A DNA stretch of 64,000 nt from Didymella arachidicola (lineage: Eukaryota; Ascomycota; Dothideomycetes; Pleosporales; Didymellaceae). The notes beneath the pieces are model-generated. The model searched no databases. It was not told where the DNA came from and saw only the letters and a list, made by a program, of their open reading frames with translations. A program made the translations under genes and the position numbers. Of this stretch, positions 57,607 through 64,000 are shown piece by piece (the stretch's first letter is position 1; the number at the start of each line of letters is the position of its first letter). The stretch is from NCBI GenBank assembly GCA_016630955.3, contig CM050000.1, positions 992,001 through 1,056,000 of the forward strand. The letters run 5' to 3'.

Positions 57607-58122
57607 TCACTCAATCAAGTTACCGCCTGGATCACGGCAGTACACACTCCTCAATTTGCCTACAGCTCCCGTCCGCTCCACAACCTTGCCGCCTTCCAAG
57701 ACCTTAGGGAGACGATCAGTACAGCATGCACAGACCACAGTTAGTGGGCGCCTTACTTCGACCCCGTTCGATTCCCAGCTTCTAAGAACGTCATCAATTG
57801 GGTGGTCCGTGATGAAGCACAGGTCTTCAGAGCCTGGCTGGACGTGCTGTGCCTTTGGCTCGAACTCTTTCCCAAACTGATGGAGGTTCAGTTTCTGGTT
57901 GCCAAAGCTCAGAGCATGACGCTCGCCTCCACTAGCTTTGAAGACCTCGTGTTTCATGCCCAATCGCTTCATGTAGAATTCGATAGTCGTTGGGATGTCC
58001 TTAGCCGTTATGACCACATGGTCGAGCGACTTGACTGAGAAGGCAGCCATCCTCTGATGATGCGCAGTGACCAGACCTCGCGAAACAACGCGTAAGGCAC
58101 AACGATCCAGGCAGGAAAGCAT
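57607..58122 (-). CDS. VOC/glyoxalase-fold protein
   Basis: Minus-strand exons 57757-58122 and 57607-57702 give 153 residues from the ATG at 58122. The unspliced frame is also open because the 54-bp intron (57703-57756) is a multiple of three without stops, so a naive translation adds 18 residues in the middle. Donor GTAAGG, branch TACTGAT and acceptor TAAG support splicing, and removal restores the expected GVEVLEGGKVVERTG region. Family features are LDHVVITAKDIPTTIEFY, ALSFGNQKLNLHQ and SVYCRDPGGNLIE, typical of the vicinal-oxygen-chelate superfamily (glyoxalases, extradiol dioxygenases, fosfomycin-type proteins). His, His and Glu positions fit metal ligands. A second Met at about residue 25 would give a shorter, cytosolic form. 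Substrate unknown. Confidence 0.85.
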   Translation of the reverse strand: MLSCLDRCALRVVSRGLVTAHHQRMAAFSVKSLDHVVITAKDIPTTIEFYMKRLGMKHEVFKASGGERHALSFGNQKLNLHQFGKEFEPKAQHVQPGSEDLCFITDHPIDDVLRSWESNGVEVRRPLTVVCACCTDRLPKVLEGGKVVERTGAVGKLRSVYCRDPGGNLIE

Positions 58123-59667
58123 GTTGACGGGGGTATTGTATAGTGACGTTCCTGCGATGGAAATCGAGGCTCGATCTCAGCGGCCAGGCTCGCCCATTCG
58201 CGCCAGTGCGTCATCCCGCACCCGCAAAACAATATCGACTGACGACGCTCAGCATAAGCTTGCTCCTGTCGTTGGTGTCGCGACATCACTACTTTCTCTA
58301 AACAGCAATTCTCAAACTTCTGTCGAGCACTGCACAAAACTTGATTTCTTTTGATCGAGACACACCTGCCAACTTTTGAACCCCAAATGAGCGCCCAACG
58401 CCGCGTTAGGTCCGAGCTTTCCTAATCCGGATTCCCTGTGGCCGAAAAGGGAACATGCGCGACCATTTCGATACGAAGTGGAACTGAGCGTTTCTCAGGG
58501 TTCGAACGTCAAAAAACAATGCCCCTTCTGGAGGAAGCTCGAATACACTACTTGCACAGCTCAAACATCCATCTACGCTGCAATTGAGTTTCAGGGCAGC
58601 AATAGGCTCACACGCAGCTTCGATTAATTCACAGATCAGATCTCCACCGGCAACAGACGAACATAACGAGAAGTCGTCGTGCCACGATCGTCCGGACCTG
58701 AGTGTGGCATGGGCATCGAACCAGCTAACACCACCTGTCCCGCTCGTTGGCGACCGTTGTCACCGAAACACCGCCGTTGAGTCTGCGCCGAAATTTCACC
58801 TACGGGCGGACTATGCCAGGGTCCAGGTGTCATATACGAACCAACGGACGGGATGGGAAACATAGAAATGAATCACAGACATAATCGGTCTCCCGTCGCA
58901 GTCTGAGTAAGAACACCTAACAGTGAAGTTGAGCACAAGGTCCTAGCCTTTGTATGAGAGTAAGGTATGTGTAGCGCATTACCGCAGAGGAAACCGCAGA
59001 ATAGCGGCCTCAATTGCTTAGAAAAGGTCGATGATAGTTCGAAAGGCTGGAGAAAGCCGCGGTCACGCTGAAAGAGTGTTGCAATTTGGGAGGAAGAAGG
59101 TTACCATCGTTCCGCCGTGGTCCAGTTTTAAGCAGAGAAGAAGCGGAGACATCTTCGAAGACAGGTAAGCTGTCAGAAGTAGACGGACAAAGCATACAAT
59201 GCAGCTCAAGCACTCTTGGAATGATGTTTCAGGTAAACGTTGAGAGAGAACAAGGCGGGTGTGACGACACGTGATCAAACCTACAAACGCAGACATGAGC
59301 GAGACAAGACGACTTTGTATTGGTGAGTGGGGTATACGCACATCGTGTCTTTTTCGTTTGAGTGAAGACTCACCATAGTTACAAACGCTTGAGTGTTATC
59401 AAGATGCAGACAAGGAATACATTCGTATCCGTGTGCAGTGCTGACACATGAAACCCTCCTTTATTCATTTCGATCACAATAGTTTCGAGGAGATAGATCT
59501 AGACTACACACGCAGAGCCTGCCGAGGACGCCGCACAGAGCATAGAATCTGTGGTGTATGAACTGGACAAGAGGCGGAAACAGCGAGTGAAGAAACATGA
59601 TATTAATACGCGCCCCCTAACGGAGGCAGTCTACGTTCTATGCACCCAAGGCACCGACTCTCCATCC
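58123..59667. other. Gene-poor interval
   Basis: The promoter region of the VOC gene lies at the left and the 3' end of the P5A ATPase gene at the right. Short frames are unsupported. Confidence 0.45.
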
Positions 59668-62600
59668 CTATCTCTGACCCGCAGCCCTAACACCAGCGGC
59701 AGCGACCTGGCTTACACCCAACTGCTGCGCCTTTTCCTCGGCCTCCTTATTCCTCTTCTCCTGCGCCTCTTTCTCTTCGATCCTCTTACGGTCCTCCTCG
59801 CGCTTCAACTGATCCGGACGTCTGATTGCAATATCCTTTGGCTTGTTATCACTAAAGAAGTGCTTGAGTCCCTTCTCGATGACGTAGCAAGCAATGAAGT
59901 CTCCCGCCATGACGAAAGTAATCATGAACTTGAAGTCGCTAGTGAACGGTACAAGCTTGAGTTTCTCGTTGATCTCGGGGATGAACTCGGTGGCGCAGGA
60001 GAAAGCCACGGCGGACACGGAGACCAGGCCCCAGTACATGCCCTTGTTCTCGCGGATGGATTCGCGGAAGGGGCGGCCTTGGTAGTTGATTGCGAAAGTC
60101 GAGATTTGCTGAATGAGCTGCAGGAGGTAGATGGCGGAGTTCAAGAGGGAGGGCTCGAAATCCTTCTCCAGGTCTGGGTTGGGGTCCTTTGGCTCGACGC
60201 GCTGAACATATTGCGAAACGTAGATGAGGGTGATGATGTGGACGGCGAATTGACCGAGGACAGAGCCGATGATGTAGACATTGAAGATGTTGTGCTGAGG
60301 GCGCTCCTTGGAGAGGGCCTCGACGGTCTGGCGGAGTCAGTATCAAACGATCTGAAAAGGGTTTCGAGGGAGACATACCTTTGCGCGGGAGATGGACAAG
60401 AAGCAGACACTCATCATCATACCCGAGATGGTGACTTGACCGTCACTGAACTTGATGCCGTCGAGGTACAGCACAGACAAAGAGTAGGCAGAAATCAAAC
60501 AGTTGAGCGCAAGGATCTTGTACATCTGGATAGTGGCAACGAGCGTGCAGCGACCCTGGCGGATGATGTTGGGGATGGCAACGACGTTGGCGAGCTTTGA
60601 TGTGAAGGGCGCAGCGACGGAAGCGTCGCCGAGCTTGATTGTTGGGGGCTCGTTGTTGAGTTCGTCAAGCTCGGATTCCATCATCTTCTGGCTGAGCTGC
60701 TCCTGGATGCCCAAGGGCTTCTTTTCTTGCGGTGCAGCGACATCAGTAGATCCGTTAGCAGCGCCGTTGGCCAGACCCTTCCTTTGCGCCTGCTGAAGCA
60801 TCGCCTTCTCGTGGTGCGGGTTGGTGGGGCCAGGGGGGTAAAGGTGAGCAATATGAATAGGGACTGGAGGTTGTGGCTGGTTGAAGCGTTGCATCATCTG
60901 GCACTGCTTCTCGTAGATCTCCTTCATCTTAGTGTTGCGGTAGTGCTCGCCAATCTTATCGAGATCCTCGCGGGTACCGTTGAGCAGCGCGACACCGATG
61001 TGGGCTTGCTTGAGCGCACCGACATCGTTAGTACCGTCACCAGCCATCAAGGTGGTGTAGCCCATATCTTTGAGACCGAGAAGGATCTCCTCCTTCTGCT
61101 TAGGCGATACACGAGCGTAGACCCACGAGTAACGGAGGATCTGCTTCCATCCAGGCTGGCCAGCAAACTTGGCAAGAGCGTAACCGGTGATACAGATGTC
61201 CTTAGACTTGATGATGTCGGCCGAAAGAGGCTGGGTGGGATCGACAGGGATGCTGACCTTGTCGTCAACGCTCTTCCACACGAGTGCTTTACCAGACTCG
61301 TCATGCTCTGGAGCATCAAGGATGTAGCATTCGCGATCAACAATCTCACACTGCTTAGCGACATGGACGGCAGTCAACGGGTTGTCGCCAGTGATCATGA
61401 CAACACGGTGGCTAGACTCATTGAGCGAACGGCATGCCTCGATGGCGTCAGGCTTGAGAGGGCATTGAAGGACAAGGAAACCAGCGAAGTGGAGATCGGA
61501 CTCGACCTGCTCACGCTTGAGATCGTTGATGCGGTTCTGGCCCCACTCGCCCTCCTCAGCGAGGTACTTGTAAGCAAGAGCGAGGACACGACCACCGTTA
61601 CGAGTGAAGTGCTTGAAAGTCTCTTCGTAGTTCGGCGGGGCGTTAACCAACATTTTACGGATCGTCTCCGGCGCACCCTTGACACCAACGAATGTGCTCC
61701 GGACTTTCTTCCCAGTGCTGTTGTTGACCAGGACGGTAGCGACGGAGCTCTGGCGCTTGAGAGCAGATGAGAACTGGAAACGGCGGCGAATTTGTACGAG
61801 TTCGGCGTGCGATTTGGCGGTGGTCGTCGAAGCGTTCAGCATGTCCTTGGCCCCTACTTTCCATCCCAGAGCCTCAATTGTAGCCTTCTCCATGGGCTCA
61901 CCAACAATATCTCCTTCATCGAGCTTGACGAGTGCGTGTGCGGTAGCGAGAACGAGTGTAGTCTGGGTGGCGCATTCGTTGACCTTAGTGAGCTCCGTGT
62001 GAGCGCCATCTGCGCTTGTCTGGACGCCAGACTGGCCGAGCGAGAGACCAGCAATACCCTCCACAATGAGATCTTCGCCAGTAAGTGTACCAGTCTTATC
62101 GAAGCAAGTGATATCGACGCGACCGGCGAATGGAATGCGGAAGGGCTCGGTACAGAAGATGGCGTACTTGCTGAGTGCAGCGAGAGACGTGTTGACAGCC
62201 AAGCTGAGTTCCATAGGAAGCTCGGGTGGGACGACGCTGGTGACGATGAGAACGCAGTCGAGGAGGAGCTTGTTGCGCTGGCGGTCGAGCCTGACACCTT
62301 CCTGCCAGACATACCACGAGGCGGCGATGGCGAAGACAGTGAGGAACAGGATGAAAAGGAGCGCCTCGACGTTGTTGGCGGAGACACGCTCGGTGGCGTA
62401 GATCATGGTCCTGACAAGGCTGCCCTGGTTGGTCTCGAAGCCGGTCTTGATAACAACACCAACAGCGCCCTTGTCCGGCGGCGGCGGCACACCAGACGAG
62501 AGGCGCGAGACGGTGTTCGCGTCATCCTCGGCGTTGTTGCCGTGAGAGACCTGCAGAACCTTTGTGCCACCCCACAGGAACGCGTTTTTATCCAGACCCT

Positions 62601-63603
62601 CAGGCTCGATGCGCGCTTCGCCGGGGCGAAGCTGAATCGATTCCTTGAGCACCGGGGTACTCTCACCCGACAGCATGGCCTCGTTGACGATCGCCGAGCC
62701 CTCCAGAAGAACCATGTCGCAGGCAACACCAGAGTCTTCCTTTGTACGGCCAACGCTAACAACGTCGCCGGGCAGCAGCTTATCGCTCATGACCTCCTGC
62801 CACTTCTTCTGGCGGTAGACAAGGATCTCGTAAGGCTTGATGCTCATGCCGCGGAACTCAGTGAGGGTGCGCTGGCGCTGCCAAACAACGGTGCTCTCGA
62901 ACATGACAAGCATGAACAGCGTGAAGAGCGAGTAGTACCAGTAGTCGTCCAGCATCCACAACCCTACGCAGAAAATCTGAAATACGAAGAAGGGCGCAAC
63001 GGCGTGTTCCTTGAAGAGCTCCGTAAACGTAGGGACGGGGATATCGAAGGAATTATCGCCATAGTGCTGCGCGATGCGCTCGATTTCGGCGGACGAGACC
63101 AGACCATGGGTGTGTTGCAGCGTCTTCAGCTGCGGCTTCGGATCGCTATCGAGAGCGTAGGAGAGCGGGGCAAATGAGCCCTTCGTTTCGTCGTAAAGGA
63201 AGCGGCGCTTCTGGAAGAGGAATGAGAGGTTTGGCTTTCCGCCGACATTGTCGCGCTTCAGCTTGCAAATTTCTGCGGCGCCAGCGTTTTCGATGGGCTG
63301 AATTTTGATGAGCTGGGCAGTGCGGACATCATACGCTTTGGTTGTTGTGAACAAGGTCTTGAGGTTGATGTTCCACTGTGTCAACAGCCACACGAGTGAC
63401 TGCACAGTGACGATACTTCCCACCCAAACGAATGTCCATTCCTGCGACTGGATGTACTGCTCGTATTGCGCCTTGGGGAAGTAAATAGATGAAAAAGCCG
63501 GCCACACGATCAGGAAGGGCCAGACATAGAGATGCAACTGCCACGGTAGAGGCTGATGCAGCGATGACTCCCGGACCTGCTTATCCGCCACTAATCGGGC
63601 CAT
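59668..63603 (-). CDS. SPF1: P5A-type ATPase Spf1 (ER transmembrane-helix dislocase)
   Basis: Exon 1, 60379-63603, and exon 2, 59668-60327, joined over a 51-bp intron, give 1,294 residues. The start ATG is at 63603. Spf1/ATP13A1 is an ER P-type ATPase that removes mis-inserted transmembrane helices. The P5-type signature PPELPMELSLAVNTS is at about residues 459-473, the phosphorylated Asp502 is in CFDKTGTLTGEDL, TGDNPLTAVH follows and MAGDGTNDVGALKQ has Asp856. The four-helix N-terminal region and the C-terminal transmembrane bundle (IYLLQLIQQISTFAINYQG) are present. The Lys/Glu-rich tail is coiled-coil-like. Long open frames on the opposite strand are by-products of its codon use. It is the last gene before the right edge. 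Confidence 0.97.
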
Positions 63604-64000
63604 GATGTGTGGGTGTGGTGAAGGAGATACGTGGTGTTAGCAGACCAACTTTTGTAGGAGTTGCGCCATGTGTCGCCGCCCGCCATGCAGGGTCGGACCT
63701 TGTTACGCCGACCCGGCCCAAGCGCTGGGAATCTTCAAGAAGACTCCCGCGTACGGTTCGCTTCACCCCTACTGCTGCCATTATTATTTATGTCCATCTT
63801 TCTTGAGATCAGGATGAACACAGAACCATGAATGGCCACACGACACATTACAGTCCTGCTTTATGTGACCTTTTCCAATCTTTTGTCCATCGAGCATCAG
63901 CGCCTGCCTCTGTTCTCAAGAGCAGTCGATGGCGAGTTGACGACCTGCTTGTTGTATGAAGTGCTAGCGGCCTTGTCGAGTGAAGGTTGGTGATTAAAGT
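63604..64000. other. Upstream region of Spf1 to window end
   Basis: Presumed promoter and leader of the P5A ATPase gene. No further coding frame is supported before the window ends. Confidence 0.5.

Noticed and set aside
59551..63177. Three very long open frames (349, 347 and 461 codons) on the plus strand over the Spf1 gene
   Set aside because: They are antisense to a clearly recognised P5A ATPase and have no domains. They arise from its codon composition.

Overview
This looks like a contig from a filamentous ascomycete (Pezizomycotina, probably Dothideomycetes; the class is an inference). Introns are short (about 44-60 bp) with GTAAGT/GTACGT-type donors and CTRAY-type branch sites. There are two HET-domain genes and Fot1/pogo-type DNA transposons, and a eukaryotic initiator tRNA-Met. 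Several broken genes carry TGG-to-TAG or CAA/CAG-to-stop changes of the kind left by RIP-like C-to-T mutation. I rebuilt gene models from splice signals and reading frame only; no searches were run.

Left part (1-11.2 kb) is accessory DNA. It holds a 22-bp minisatellite, a decayed coding region (about 1960-3560), a HET/NB-ARC heterokaryon-incompatibility-type gene with one in-frame TAG and a lost C-terminus, two different Fot1/pogo-type transposons joined back to back at one shared TA (6406-7942 and 7945-10080), and another coding relic.

The rest (11.2-64 kb) is mostly ordinary gene-bearing sequence: initiator tRNA-Met; Ctf18 alternative clamp-loader subunit; an alcohol-oxidase-like GMC flavoprotein; two neighbouring unknown genes (one frameshifted); a zinc alcohol dehydrogenase with seven exons; a sugar porter; a PPR protein; an ATRIP/Rad26-like checkpoint protein; CDP-diacylglycerol synthase; carnitine acetyltransferase with an apparent mitochondrial/peroxisomal dual-targeting arrangement; an intact HET protein; a secreted M20-type amidohydrolase; mitochondrial malate dehydrogenase; three uncharacterised proteins; a ferric-reductase-like flavocytochrome; a further unknown three-exon gene; a VOC/glyoxalase-fold protein with a frame-preserving intron; and a P5A ATPase (Spf1).

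Most of these genes are unrelated housekeeping or accessory functions. Carnitine acetyltransferase and malate dehydrogenase both serve acetyl/redox metabolism across mitochondria and peroxisomes, and Ctf18 and the ATRIP-like protein both serve replication checkpoints, but nothing shows they are co-regulated. I found no convincing new multi-gene system. The most unusual structures are the paired transposons with a shared TIR architecture, the RIP-like broken HET-NLR beside them, and the dual-targeting carnitine acetyltransferase.
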